The notes below the pieces were generated by a model. It did no database searches and was not told where the DNA came from. It worked only from the letters and a program-made list of their open reading frames with translations. From an uncultured Clostridia bacterium (GTDB lineage: Bacteria > Bacillota > Clostridia > TANB77 > CAG-465), in assembly GCA_947627255.1 (NCBI GenBank), contig CANQVI010000008.1, positions 1-42,047 of the forward strand: a DNA stretch of 42,047 nucleotides, in the 5' to 3' direction. The first letter of the stretch is position 1. Each line of letters opens with the position of its first letter. A program made the position numbers and the translations under genes. Below, piece by piece: positions 23,579 to 32,836 of this stretch.

Positions 23579-25159
23579 CTATTTTATATAACTATCTGGT
23601 AAATCATTTTCAAATAATGCTAGTAAATTTTCATGACTTATTTGTAATTCTTCTAGTTTTCTAAAAGCCTCATATAAATCATCTACAACTATATAATCTT
23701 TATATCCTTTTTCGTCCATTCCCTCTTTAATTTTATCTGTTGTAATTTTTCCTACTAATATAACGTAATCTAAAGTAGTAGCATATTCTCCTAATTTTTT
23801 ATTAAGTTCATCTGTCTTTTCCCCAAGCTCTATCATTCCAGGTGTAACTAAAACTTTATATTTATCTTTAAACATATTTAAAGTTTCTATAGCAGCCTTT
23901 GAGCCTTCTGGATTAGAATTAAATGAATCATCTAAGCTAAGTATGCCACCCATTTTTTTAAGTTCTAGTCTATGTTCTACTGGTTTTATTTTACTTATTG
24001 CTTTCTTTATTTCTTCATTTGTCATACCAAGTTCTTTAGCAATAGTAACTGCACAAGTTATATTATATATGTTATGCTTTCCAAGCAATTTTGTCCTAAT
24101 CTGTATTTTTGAATCTTCATATACTATATCAAAAATACTACCTTTATCTGACATAGTAATGTTTTCAACTGTATATTCAGCATTTTTTTCATTCATGCCA
24201 TAGCTTATTATTTCTGTATTTTTAGCATATTTTTCTATTCCTTCTTTAATATAATCATTATCTAAATTTAAAACTGCTTTTACATCTTTCTTAGCATCAG
24301 TTATTATTTCAAATTTTCCTTTAACTATATTATCCATAGATTTAAAAGTTGTAAGATGTTGTGGACCTATAGATGTAATTACAGAGATATCTGGTTTTGC
24401 AATATCACAAATTTCAGATATTTCTCCAAGACGTGCAGCACCCATTTCACAAACAAATACCTCGGTGTATGGCTTTATTTGTTCCCTTATAGTCTTAACT
24501 ACACCAAGTGTTGTATTGTAACTTTTAGGAGTCATAACAGTAATATATTTTTCTTCTAAAAGAGAAGTAATAATATTTTTAGTAGATGTTTTTCCATAAC
24601 TACCTGTTACTGCAATTATTTTTAATTTTTTATTCGAATTTATAATATTTTTTGCCTCTTTAATATATCTAGAGTTTATAACATTAAGTAAAGGTTTGGC
24701 TATAGCATTTCCTATAAGTACTAAAGCAATAGCCCATAATTTATATAATGATAAAATAACAAATACAGCAATTATTCCTTTAGTATTTATATTTATTCCA
24801 ACAGCAAAAACACTTAAAGCTACTAAAAAAGCAATTATTGCATAAGTTATTCTAACTCTACTTGTATATACAAATTTCTTTTTAGCTACTGCCCTTTTAT
24901 TTACAGTATTAAAAGATGTGTATATACTAATAATACCATATAATATTAAGAAGTAATTATTAAATAATGAAAGTACAGCAAAAATAACAAGTAAAATTTC
25001 GTAAATTTGCATTTTATATACTTTAGTTGTTTTTATAGCTGGTAAAAAATCATCTAGCTCATAAAAAGACTGCTGAAATATATGCATAAATTTATTTACA
25101 TTTACTAAGATAAGTACAACGATAAGAAAATATATAATTAAAACTATTGTCGTGCTCAT
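23579..25159 (-). CDS. murF: membrane-fused MurF-type ligase
   Basis: MurF adds D-Ala-D-Ala to UDP-MurNAc-tripeptide. The Mur ligase core starts near residue 175: A-V-T-G-S-Y-G-K-T-S-T-K (ATP loop, 183-194), then Y-N-T-T-L-G-V, E-M-G-A-A-R-L-G-E-I, S-I-G-P-Q-H-L, H-N-I-Y-N and D-S-F-N-S-N-P. The N-terminal 160 residues replace the usual substrate domain with about five membrane helices (near 4-22, 50-85, 103-120, 126-150). The family is an integral-membrane MurF variant of Bacillota. It starts directly after the hydrolase stop codon and lies between alr and ddl, which strongly supports the D-Ala-D-Ala step. I do not see a second MurF in the window; a related amide ligase role is the alternative. 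Confidence 0.85.
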   Translation of the reverse strand: MSTTIVLIIYFLIVVLILVNVNKFMHIFQQSFYELDDFLPAIKTTKVYKMQIYEILLVIFAVLSLFNNYFLILYGIISIYTSFNTVNKRAVAKKKFVYTSRVRITYAIIAFLVALSVFAVGININTKGIIAVFVILSLYKLWAIALVLIGNAIAKPLLNVINSRYIKEAKNIINSNKKLKIIAVTGSYGKTSTKNIITSLLEEKYITVMTPKSYNTTLGVVKTIREQIKPYTEVFVCEMGAARLGEISEICDIAKPDISVITSIGPQHLTTFKSMDNIVKGKFEIITDAKKDVKAVLNLDNDYIKEGIEKYAKNTEIISYGMNEKNAEYTVENITMSDKGSIFDIVYEDSKIQIRTKLLGKHNIYNITCAVTIAKELGMTNEEIKKAISKIKPVEHRLELKKMGGILSLDDSFNSNPEGSKAAIETLNMFKDKYKVLVTPGMIELGEKTDELNKKLGEYATTLDYVILVGKITTDKIKEGMDEKGYKDYIVVDDLYEAFRKLEELQISHENLLALFENDLPDSYIK

Positions 25160-25933
25160 CTACTCACATCCTTCCAAAAATTTATTTACAACTACCATAA
25201 AATAATTAATATCATTTAAATAACTAAAATGTCCTGCTCCCTTTATTACTACAAGTCCTGAATTATTTATTAGCTGTTCCATTTTCTGTGCATCTTTTAA
25301 AGGAGTGTCATTATCTAGTTCACCCCAAATTAAAAGTGTTGGAGCATTTATATTTTTTAAATATGGTGTTAAATCTTCATTAACAACATTTTTAAATACT
25401 TTTTTCATAGTTTCATCTGCATTTTTATAGTCTTGTGATCCGAATTTATTTTTATATTTATTAATAATTTCTTCACTCTTATTTTTTCCTAATAATATTC
25501 TAACTATATATTTTACAGTTTTAAAGACAGATATTTTAATATAATATTTTAATTTTCTCTTTGGTCTTATACCTGCACTATCAACAAGTATTATTTTAGC
25601 TGGTTTATATCCTAATTTTCCAACTAACTTTATTATAACTCTTCCACCAAAAGAATGTCCAACTAGAACTACATTTTCTAAATTTAATTTATTGATAAAC
25701 TCTAAGACTATTTTAGAGTAATCTTCAACAGTATAGCTTTCATCTGGTTTTTGACTTTTTCCAAATCCAGGGAAATCTATAGCATATACTTTATAATTTT
25801 TTGAAATATTCTCTATTATTGGTTTAAAAGAATCTATGCTTGTTCCCCAACCATGTAGCAATATAATATTAGTTTTGGTATCTGGACCTTCTTCTATATA
25901 ATTTATTTTTAAATTATTTATATTTATTTCCAC
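25160..25933 (-). CDS. alpha/beta-fold hydrolase
   Basis: This 257-residue alpha/beta hydrolase has L-L-H-G-W-G (oxyanion region, near 25-30), the nucleophile elbow G-H-S-F-G-G with Ser94, an acid loop W-G-E-L-D-N-D-T-P (Asp about 209) and the catalytic His in G-A-G-H-F. The chemistry is therefore a serine esterase, peptidase or related reaction; the substrate cannot be told from sequence. The start is a GTG behind GGAGG. It lies between alr (9 bases) and murF (no gap), inside the D-alanine operon, so a link with cell wall precursor turnover is possible but not shown. Confidence 0.88.
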   Translation of the reverse strand: MEININNLKINYIEEGPDTKTNIILLHGWGTSIDSFKPIIENISKNYKVYAIDFPGFGKSQKPDESYTVEDYSKIVLEFINKLNLENVVLVGHSFGGRVIIKLVGKLGYKPAKIILVDSAGIRPKRKLKYYIKISVFKTVKYIVRILLGKNKSEEIINKYKNKFGSQDYKNADETMKKVFKNVVNEDLTPYLKNINAPTLLIWGELDNDTPLKDAQKMEQLINNSGLVVIKGAGHFSYLNDINYFMVVVNKFLEGCE

Positions 25934-25942
25934 ATTTTCCTC

Positions 25943-27013
25943 CTAATCTAAAATCCTTTCTATTCTTGTTCCTAAAGTAGATATTGTTTCATATACAATT
26001 TTATTACTAATTTTAGATATTTCATATAGATTATTATCATAATCCCATATAACAGCTTCTTCATTAATACTAACATTATCCACATTAGTTACATCTATCA
26101 TAGCCATATCCATGCAGATATTTCCAACTATTGGGCACTCTACATTTTTTACTTTTACCTTAATTTTGTTAGATAATGCTCTACTAATTCCATCTGCATA
26201 TCCCATCTTAATAACAGCAATTTTCATATTAGGCTTAGCTATAAAAGTACCACCATACCCAACTTTTGTATATTTAGTTATGTGGTTAATATGAAGAATA
26301 GGTGCTGTTAGTTTTAAAATTGGCTTAGTATCCTTTGTATATCCATATAGCATAAGTCCAACTCTTACATGGGTATACTCTATCTCTATGTCTTCATTTG
26401 CATATTTTTCTGTTCCATCAGAATTTAACACATGTATATATTTAAAGTTAAAATATTTAGACATCATATCTAATATTTTTTTAAATTCACTAAACTGCTC
26501 TTTAGTATATTCTTCGTCTATATCTGCACATGATAAATGTGTATATATTCCTTCAAATATGATATTTTCAAGACAAAGTAGTTTATTCAAATTTTCATTT
26601 AAAGTATCAAAAGTAAATCCAAGTCTTGTCATACCTGTATCTATTTTTATATGTACTTTCGCTTTTTTATTATGATTTTTTGCTTTGCTATTTATATCTA
26701 TAAGATTTTCAATATCTGAAACAGATAAAGATATATCATTTTCGATAGCTAAATCTATCTCATCACAAGTGCATACAGAAGTTACAAGTATCATGCCATT
26801 TACAACTTTTCTTACTCTTATCGCTTCATCTATATTCGCTACACCAAAGTCTTCTATTCCTAGTCTTTCCAATTCTTGTGATATTAATGTATCTCCTGCA
26901 CCATAAGCATTGGCTTTTACCATAGCAATTATTTTTTTATTTTTTATTGCTCTTTTTATATATTCTACATTATATTTTAAATTTTCTCTACTAATATATA
27001 GTTTGGTTTTCAT
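25943..27013 (-). CDS. alr: alanine racemase
   Basis: Alr converts L-alanine to D-alanine with pyridoxal phosphate. The 356-residue protein has the PLP lysine in M-V-K-A-N-A-Y-G-A-G (Lys33), the barrel signatures K-I-D-T-G-M-T-R-L-G-F and T-H-L-S-C-A-D, R-V-G-L-M-L-Y-G and the second catalytic base Tyr253 in V-G-Y-G-G-T-F. Length is at the short end of normal. It is the first gene of the operon and supplies substrate to ddl and, through it, murF. TGAGGAA serves as ribosome binding site. I did not find a convincing promoter in the divergent gap to the Sel1 gene on this strand. Confidence 0.95.
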   Translation of the reverse strand: MKTKLYISRENLKYNVEYIKRAIKNKKIIAMVKANAYGAGDTLISQELERLGIEDFGVANIDEAIRVRKVVNGMILVTSVCTCDEIDLAIENDISLSVSDIENLIDINSKAKNHNKKAKVHIKIDTGMTRLGFTFDTLNENLNKLLCLENIIFEGIYTHLSCADIDEEYTKEQFSEFKKILDMMSKYFNFKYIHVLNSDGTEKYANEDIEIEYTHVRVGLMLYGYTKDTKPILKLTAPILHINHITKYTKVGYGGTFIAKPNMKIAVIKMGYADGISRALSNKIKVKVKNVECPIVGNICMDMAMIDVTNVDNVSINEEAVIWDYDNNLYEISKISNKIVYETISTLGTRIERILD

Positions 27014-27071
27014 GTAAAATTCCTCACATTTTCCACATTATTTACATTAAGCAGTTATATCCGTTACTTTT

Positions 27072-27101
27072 TTGACTTTTAACTTGTTTTTATGCTATAA
27101 T
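27072..27101 (+). promoter_or_regulatory. promoter of the Sel1-repeat gene
   Basis: TTGACT, 18 bases and TATAAT, with TG at the extended -10 position (ATGCTATAAT). A 5' leader of about 100 bases precedes the gene; I see no known riboswitch in it. Confidence 0.7.
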
Positions 27102-27208
27102 GTTAATGTTATAATAATATTATACGCAATAATATACGTTTTTGCAACATATATTAAATTACATTAAAAATATTAAATCCACACTAAATTCACATTTAAG
27201 GAGTAATA

Positions 27209-28768
27209 ATGAATAAAAAAAATTATGTTAGATTAAATAATAACAATCGACACTTATCTTTAGGTAATCTTTTTAGAATTTTAAAAGAAGAAGCAAACAA
27301 TAAAAACTTTACTATACAATCTGAAATATTTTGTATTTTATTTGATATAGATAATATTTCTGATACAACTGTAAATAATTATTGTACTGGTGTACGAGCT
27401 ATTAATTCTAAATATAAAAGCATATATGTAAATTGGAAAAATAAGTATGAAAAAGATGAGACAATATTTAAAGATATAATTTTAAATATAATAGCAACTA
27501 TCGATAGTAAAAATGTTTTTATAACTAAAGATTACTTTAAACAATCACTTGATACTATTAATAGTAATCAAAAGTTTAATAAAGTATGTCTAAGATTATA
27601 TAATATTTCTAAAAATGACTTGGAAGTAACTAATGAATTTTCTTCTTTATTAAAAAGACTACTTGATTCAAAGAATTTGTATAAATTTTTTGTTGAAGTG
27701 CTATTTTTCACTATTTTAGATAAAAAACAACCTGTATATGTAGAAGATAAATTTATGGATACACTTGATGACTTTTTATATTCATCAGAAGTATCCTCAG
27801 ATGATGCTATAGATTTTGTTACAGTTCAACTTAAAGGTGGACTTTGGTCCATTAGAGGAATACATGAACTAGCTAAAAAAGGAAATCCTTATGCTTGTTT
27901 TGAAATGGGCTCTTTAGAGTTATATGGACAAGTAGCTGGATATCCTAGATATCAAGAAAGCTATGATTTTTATATGACTGCTGCTAAGAAAAATCATCCA
28001 AATGCAATATGGGCATTAGGTCATTTGTACTATAATGGCTTTATTGGTACAAAATCACGTGATGATATGAAAAAGGCTTTCCACTATTTTAATAGAGCAA
28101 GAAAAGTTAATTGTATTTCTGCTATAAATAGCTTAGGAACTGTATTTAAAGAAGGAAATATACCTTTTATACATAAAGATTTAAAAAAGGCTAAAAAGTT
28201 ATTTGAATTTGCCGCAAATAAAAACTACGTTTATGCAATTAATAATCTTGGAACAATGTATGAAGAAGAAGGAAATACCAAAAAGGCTTTTGAGTTATAT
28301 AAGTCTTCTGCTTCTCAAGGAGAGAGTTGGGCAGCAAATAGATTAGGACAAATGTATAGACTTGGAATAGGTACAAAGAAGAATTTAAAAAAAGCATTTG
28401 AATATTATAATCAAGCAACACAAGCAACTATATATTCTGTTTGCTTTTGGTCTAAATATAATTTAGCACATTATTTTTATGAAAATGGTGCTCCAGAAAT
28501 AGGAATAGCTAAAGACTTAGATAGAAGCATATCACTTCTTAATGAGTGTACTAATCACAATATTGATAAAGCATATGAAGATTTAGTCTATATTTATTTT
28601 TATAAATATAAAAATTCTGGAAATATCGAATTTTTAAATAAAGCTAAAAAGTATGCAAATATTTATATTTCAACTGATATTTGCACAAAAGAAGATGTTA
28701 AAAAGATTAATAATGTACTAAAAATGATTAATAAAAAAGAAGAATTAAATATAAACTTAGATATATAA
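27209..28768 (+). CDS. Sel1-like repeat protein
   Basis: The 519-residue cytoplasmic protein has two parts. Residues 1-210 are helical with no family I can name. From about 215 to 480 come Sel1/TPR-like repeats of about 36 residues: A-C-F-E-M-G-S-L-E-L-Y-G, A-I-W-A-L-G-H-L-Y-Y-N-G, A-I-N-S-L-G-T-V-F-K-E-G, A-I-N-N-L-G-T-M-Y, A-A-N-R-L-G-Q-M-Y-R-L-G-I-G-T. Such repeats form scaffolds for protein-protein contacts. No signal peptide is present, unlike secreted Sel1 proteins of pathogens. It stands alone, divergent from alr, with AAGGAG before the ATG and a terminator after it. The role is unknown. Confidence 0.85.
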   Translation: MNKKNYVRLNNNNRHLSLGNLFRILKEEANNKNFTIQSEIFCILFDIDNISDTTVNNYCTGVRAINSKYKSIYVNWKNKYEKDETIFKDIILNIIATIDSKNVFITKDYFKQSLDTINSNQKFNKVCLRLYNISKNDLEVTNEFSSLLKRLLDSKNLYKFFVEVLFFTILDKKQPVYVEDKFMDTLDDFLYSSEVSSDDAIDFVTVQLKGGLWSIRGIHELAKKGNPYACFEMGSLELYGQVAGYPRYQESYDFYMTAAKKNHPNAIWALGHLYYNGFIGTKSRDDMKKAFHYFNRARKVNCISAINSLGTVFKEGNIPFIHKDLKKAKKLFEFAANKNYVYAINNLGTMYEEEGNTKKAFELYKSSASQGESWAANRLGQMYRLGIGTKKNLKKAFEYYNQATQATIYSVCFWSKYNLAHYFYENGAPEIGIAKDLDRSISLLNECTNHNIDKAYEDLVYIYFYKYKNSGNIEFLNKAKKYANIYISTDICTKEDVKKINNVLKMINKKEELNINLDI

Positions 28769-28770
28769 AA

Positions 28771-28795
28771 GCTCCCCTAATACAAGGGGAGTTTT
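28771..28795. terminator. bidirectional terminator between convergent genes
   Basis: CTCCCCT and AGGGGAG pair around a short loop, with T-rich tails on each strand. It separates the Sel1 gene from the Ham1-type gene. Confidence 0.85.
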
Positions 28796-28796
28796 A

Positions 28797-29369
28797 TTAA
28801 TTATTTTTATACCAATCTGCAAATTCTTTTAAAGATGAGCCTGTAACTTTTCTTCTTTGAGTCATTTCTTCTTCAGAAAGTTCAGATAATGTTTTACTAA
28901 GATCAAATTTATCTTTATATATATGCCATAACGGGCTCCATTGCTGCTTTCTATCTTCTCCACGATATTCTTCTGCAAGTATTCCTTTATGTTCATAGAA
29001 AAAGTATTTTATTTCTTTTCCATCATAATACGCAACGCATTCCTTAAATGAACAGTTTCTATTTTCTTTTCCTTTCATTAAATCTAATATTCCTTGTGTA
29101 CCTATTGTATCTAGTGCAAAATTTACAAAAGCTCTAGGAAATCCATTTAATGCTTCTATATAAAATCCAGAATCTAATGCAATGCAAGGTTGCTTTACAA
29201 CTTCATAAGCTTGTAATACTTTCTGTCTAGCTATTTCTTGTATATCATCAGTTCTAGGCTCTATTAACTCATAGTTATATGGTTCTACCTCAATATTAGC
29301 ATCACCTAAATATTGCTTTGCTGTTGAAATTTTTCCTTTATTAGTAGTTACAAATGTTATCTTTTTCAT
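28797..29369 (-). CDS. Ham1/RdgB-family nucleoside triphosphatase
   Basis: The Ham1/RdgB family hydrolyses non-canonical purine nucleotides (ITP, XTP) to keep them out of DNA and RNA. This 190-residue protein has the opening I-T-F-V-T-T-N-K-G-K, the loop A-L-D-S-G-F-Y-I-E-A-L-N-G-F-P and a substrate-side R-R-K-V-T near the end. It departs from typical bacterial RdgB: the loop reads G-F-P-R-A-F-V-N-F where P-G-x-Y-S-A-R is usual, so it belongs to a divergent branch and its substrate may differ. It starts three bases after pcrA and ends at a terminator, making it the last gene of that operon. Confidence 0.85.
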   Translation of the reverse strand: MKKITFVTTNKGKISTAKQYLGDANIEVEPYNYELIEPRTDDIQEIARQKVLQAYEVVKQPCIALDSGFYIEALNGFPRAFVNFALDTIGTQGILDLMKGKENRNCSFKECVAYYDGKEIKYFFYEHKGILAEEYRGEDRKQQWSPLWHIYKDKFDLSKTLSELSEEEMTQRRKVTGSSLKEFADWYKNN

Positions 29370-29372
29370 ATA

Positions 29373-31685
29373 TTATGCATCCTTTCCATTATTTATTATT
29401 TCAAGTGGAGTATAATTTGCCATAAGTCTTTTAAATCCAGAATCATTAAACATAATTTCAAGTTTAAAATCATCACCTTCTGGCTCTATATTTTCTATCG
29501 TACCAATTCCAAACTTTTTATGCTTTACTTCCATTCCAACTTTATATTCCATAACACTAGATGCAGTATTTTTTACTACTGTATTAGCTCCTGCTAAATT
29601 TTTCAAAAATGAATCTACACTCACTCCAATATTTGGTCTAACTTTTCTTTCTACAGTTTCACTTACTCTATTTCTATTAGATAAATATGTTTCTACACGT
29701 TTATATTCAGAGTCAAGCCATGTTGTAGTATTTGGCTTACTTTTTCCCTCTTTATTTTCTAATGATTCAGCACTTAATACATTTTCTGGTATTTCATCTA
29801 TAAATCTTGAAGGTATTGAATAACTTGTAGAGCCATATAATGTTCTTTTTTTAGTATTTGTAATATATAAGTGTTGCTTTGCTCTTGTTATTGCAACATA
29901 GCAAAGTCTTCTTTCTTCTTCTGTTTGGCTATCTTCATCTATTGAACGTTTTGATGGGAAAAGACCTTCTTCCATTCCAACCAAAAATACATTTTCAAAC
30001 TCAAGTCCTTTAGCACTATGCATTGTCATAAGAGTTACTGCTTCTGTACTTTCATCTAAGTTATCTACATCTGAAACTAGAGCTATACTATCTAAAAAGT
30101 CCCCTAATGTATTTTCTGCATTTTCATTTTCAAATTCTATTGCTACACCTATAAATTCCATAAGGTTATCAAAACGAATTTCTGTTTCTTTTGTACCTTC
30201 AGCATTAAGCATGTCCTCATATCCAGTATCTTTAAGGACTTTCTTTATAAGTTCTGATACTTTCATTTCATCTTTTGATTTAATTAAACTATTAATCATA
30301 TCTTTAAATAATATAATATTTCCAGAGCTTCTTAGCCCTACTAAATTATTACTATTTTGTATTAATTCAAATATTGGTTTGCCCTGTTGAGTAGCTAACA
30401 TATCTAGTTTATCTAGTGCAGTATCACCTATTCCTCTTTTAGGCTCATTTATTATTCTTCTTAATGCTATGTTATCATTTTGATTTTGAATTAATTTTAA
30501 ATAGCTAATTATATCTTTAATTTCTTTTCTTGCATAGAATTTTATTCCACCAATTAATTTATATGGTGTTCCTGATTTCATAAATACTTCTTCAAGTACA
30601 CGTGCCTGTGCATTAGTTCTAAATAGCACTGCAAAATCTGAGTATTTTTTATTTTCTTTTCTACAAATTTCATCTATTTTATCTACTACATATTCAACTT
30701 CTTCATACTCGTTATTTAAAGTCTTATATTCTATCTTGTCTCCTTCGTTATTTTGTGTCCAAAGTTCTTTATCTATTTTAGATGTATTGTTTTTTATTAC
30801 TTCATTTGCTGCACGTAATATATTTTTTGTACTTCTATAATTTTCCTCTAATTTTACAATTTTAGCATTAGGAAATTCTTCTTCAAAATTTAATATATTA
30901 GTAATATCTGCTCCTCTAAAGCCATATATACTTTGAGATTCATCTCCAACAACACAAATATTACCTGTTCCAGACGATAATAAACTAATAAGTAAAAACT
31001 GTGCTCTATTTGTATCTTGATACTCATCTACCAATATATACTTAAATTTTTCTTGATAATACATTAATCTATCTGGATTATTTAAAAATAGCTTTACAGT
31101 AAGCATTATAATATCATCAAAATCTATAGAATTATTTTTTCTTAACATTTCTTGATACATAACATAAATTTTAGCAATTTCTTCTTTTCTATAATCTCCA
31201 ATAGCATCTTTTTGATATGCTATTTCATCTTTCATTATTTCTTTGGCTTTGCTTATTTCTGATTTTATAAGTCCTACTGGATATACTTTTTCATCAATGT
31301 TATTTTTCTTCATGATTTCTTTTATTACTTTTTCTTTATCTAAATCATCAAAAATATTAAATTCGTTAGTATATCCTAATAATTCTATTTCTCTTTTTAA
31401 TATTCTTACACAAACTGAATGGAATGTTCCAAGCCACATATCTGATGCAACTTGTCCAACTAAACTTTCTACTCTTGCTTTCATTTCTTTTGCAGCTTTA
31501 TTTGTAAATGTAATAGCAAGTATTTGCCATGGTTTTAATATGTTTTGCTCTAATAAATAGGCAATTTTATATGTCAATACTCTTGTTTTTCCAGAGCCTG
31601 CACCAGCAAGAATTAAAAGTGGTCCATCCATATATTCTACTGCTTCTTTTTGTCTATCATTTAATTTGTCTAAAAGTTCACTCAT
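29373..31685 (-). CDS. pcrA: ATP-dependent DNA helicase PcrA/UvrD
   Basis: PcrA is the 3'-5' superfamily 1 helicase used in repair, plasmid replication and removal of stalled RNA polymerase. The 770 residues show the Q motif (L-N-D-R-Q-K-E-A-V), Walker A A-G-A-G-S-G-K-T-R, T-F-T-N-K-A-A-K-E-M, D-E-Y-Q-D-T-N, Q-S-I-Y-G-F-R-G-A-D, L-E-E-N-Y-R-S-T, and M-T-M-H-S-A-K-G-L-E-F ... V-A-I-T-R-A-K. The C-terminus has the Tudor-like RNA polymerase-binding domain (V-G-M-E-V-K-H-K-K-F-G-I-G). It lies between a DUF6873-like gene (11 bases) and the Ham1-type gene (3 bases). Confidence 0.97.
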   Translation of the reverse strand: MSELLDKLNDRQKEAVEYMDGPLLILAGAGSGKTRVLTYKIAYLLEQNILKPWQILAITFTNKAAKEMKARVESLVGQVASDMWLGTFHSVCVRILKREIELLGYTNEFNIFDDLDKEKVIKEIMKKNNIDEKVYPVGLIKSEISKAKEIMKDEIAYQKDAIGDYRKEEIAKIYVMYQEMLRKNNSIDFDDIIMLTVKLFLNNPDRLMYYQEKFKYILVDEYQDTNRAQFLLISLLSSGTGNICVVGDESQSIYGFRGADITNILNFEEEFPNAKIVKLEENYRSTKNILRAANEVIKNNTSKIDKELWTQNNEGDKIEYKTLNNEYEEVEYVVDKIDEICRKENKKYSDFAVLFRTNAQARVLEEVFMKSGTPYKLIGGIKFYARKEIKDIISYLKLIQNQNDNIALRRIINEPKRGIGDTALDKLDMLATQQGKPIFELIQNSNNLVGLRSSGNIILFKDMINSLIKSKDEMKVSELIKKVLKDTGYEDMLNAEGTKETEIRFDNLMEFIGVAIEFENENAENTLGDFLDSIALVSDVDNLDESTEAVTLMTMHSAKGLEFENVFLVGMEEGLFPSKRSIDEDSQTEEERRLCYVAITRAKQHLYITNTKKRTLYGSTSYSIPSRFIDEIPENVLSAESLENKEGKSKPNTTTWLDSEYKRVETYLSNRNRVSETVERKVRPNIGVSVDSFLKNLAGANTVVKNTASSVMEYKVGMEVKHKKFGIGTIENIEPEGDDFKLEIMFNDSGFKRLMANYTPLEIINNGKDA

Positions 31686-31696
31686 TTTTATCTCCT

Positions 31697-32416
31697 TTAT
31701 ACTTCAATTATAGAGCCATAATCTATTACATCAAGACCTTTAAAATCTATTAAGTTTAAATTTCTTGATTTTATAAAATCTCTTATTTGATTGTTTTTAT
31801 CTATTTTACTTAAATCTCCAAAAACTATAATATTATTATCTACTTTTCCTATTGCACCACCAATAAATCCTGTCATATTACTATAGTTTCCATATTCATC
31901 AATTAGCTTTATATCTGGAACATAATCTAGTAATAGTACACTTATATTGTTTGCAATCAATTTTTCTGCAATTTTCTTATCTGTAGTTATAACACTACTT
32001 TCATCAATTACTGCAATTGAACAATTAGTATATCCCTGTTCTACATTTATAAGTTCAAAGTTATTGTCCTTTAAATAATCTAGTAAGTTTTTATCTGTAT
32101 ATTTAAAATTATGAATAGCATAATTTCCTAATATACATACATTATACTTTATATCTTCAGGATAATTAATTCCAACTTCCTCTTTACCTGATACAACATT
32201 ATACTCTGTATCTTTTAGCATAAATACTAAATCTTCATACATACTTTTTTCAACAAATAAAGTGTCACCAACTTTACAGGCAAAAATATCTACATGAGAT
32301 GATATTTCATTATATACGTTATTGCTTTTAGGAATCTTTACTAATTTATATCCTAAATATTTAAGCATATTTTGCTCTTTATTTCTCATTCTATTATCTA
32401 TTAATATATATTCCAT
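31697..32416 (-). CDS. DUF6873-like protein (GME-like fold)
   Basis: This 239-residue soluble protein begins Y-I-L-I-D-N-R-M-R and has S-S-H-V-D-I-F (usually H-P-D-I), C-I-L-G-N-Y-A-I-H-N, V-E-Q-G-Y-T-N-C-S-I-A-V-I, T-T-D-K-K-I-A and T-G-F-I-G-G-A-I-G. I recall these as the marks of the clostridial DUF6873 family, assigned to the guanidine-modifying-enzyme-like propeller fold; that name is from memory, not a search. A catalytic Cys in G-Y-T-N-C-S is plausible. The first gene of a unit with pcrA and the Ham1-type gene. The function is unknown; alternatives are a non-catalytic relative of arginine deiminase or dimethylargininase. Confidence 0.6.
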   Translation of the reverse strand: MEYILIDNRMRNKEQNMLKYLGYKLVKIPKSNNVYNEISSHVDIFACKVGDTLFVEKSMYEDLVFMLKDTEYNVVSGKEEVGINYPEDIKYNVCILGNYAIHNFKYTDKNLLDYLKDNNFELINVEQGYTNCSIAVIDESSVITTDKKIAEKLIANNISVLLLDYVPDIKLIDEYGNYSNMTGFIGGAIGKVDNNIIVFGDLSKIDKNNQIRDFIKSRNLNLIDFKGLDVIDYGSIIEV

Positions 32417-32517
32417 ATATCACCATAAACCTTTGTTTGATTTTCAAGTCAATTATATCAAAAAAGATATAGTATTTCAATGTAATAAAACTAAAAAAGT
32501 AATAATATTTTGTAATG

Positions 32518-32541
32518 AAAAAATAGGGCATTACCCTATTT
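32518..32541 (-). terminator. terminator after the sleB-ypeB unit
   Basis: On the minus strand AATAGGG and CCCTATT pair around a short loop and are followed by six Ts. The stem overlaps the stop codon of the small gene. Confidence 0.85.
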
Positions 32542-32788
32542 CTTCTAATTCTAATTTATTGTTATGATATTTTATAATTTTTCCAAATCTTTTACAATTT
32601 TTAATCATAGTAGAAAAAAATGGTATATCTTTTGAAGTTCTACTTTCTTTTAATATAGGAAGCAAATTATATCCTCTTTTTTCTAGTATTTCTATACCTT
32701 CTTTATCTACTTTATATTCAACATTTTCTTTGTCTATTATATTGTATGTCCCTATAACTACATTATCATATTTTACAATATATTTCAT
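32531..32788 (-). CDS. small protein of unknown function
   Basis: A soluble protein of 85 residues from the ATG at 32788, beginning MKYIVKYDNVVIG. It appears to be mainly beta strands followed by a basic helix (M-I-K-N-C-K-R-F-G-K-I-I-K). I do not recognise a family. A GTG at 32800 is in frame, but the purine-rich GTGGTGAAG before 32788 looks like the ribosome binding site. It follows ypeB by under 50 bases and ends in a terminator, so it is probably the last gene of the sleB-ypeB unit and may be expressed with the germination genes. Confidence 0.6.
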   Translation of the reverse strand: MKYIVKYDNVVIGTYNIIDKENVEYKVDKEGIEILEKRGYNLLPILKESRTSKDIPFFSTMIKNCKRFGKIIKYHNNKLELEEIG

Positions 32789-32836
32789 AATCTTCACCAC
32801 AATATATTATATACCATAAATAACTGTTATTTTCAA

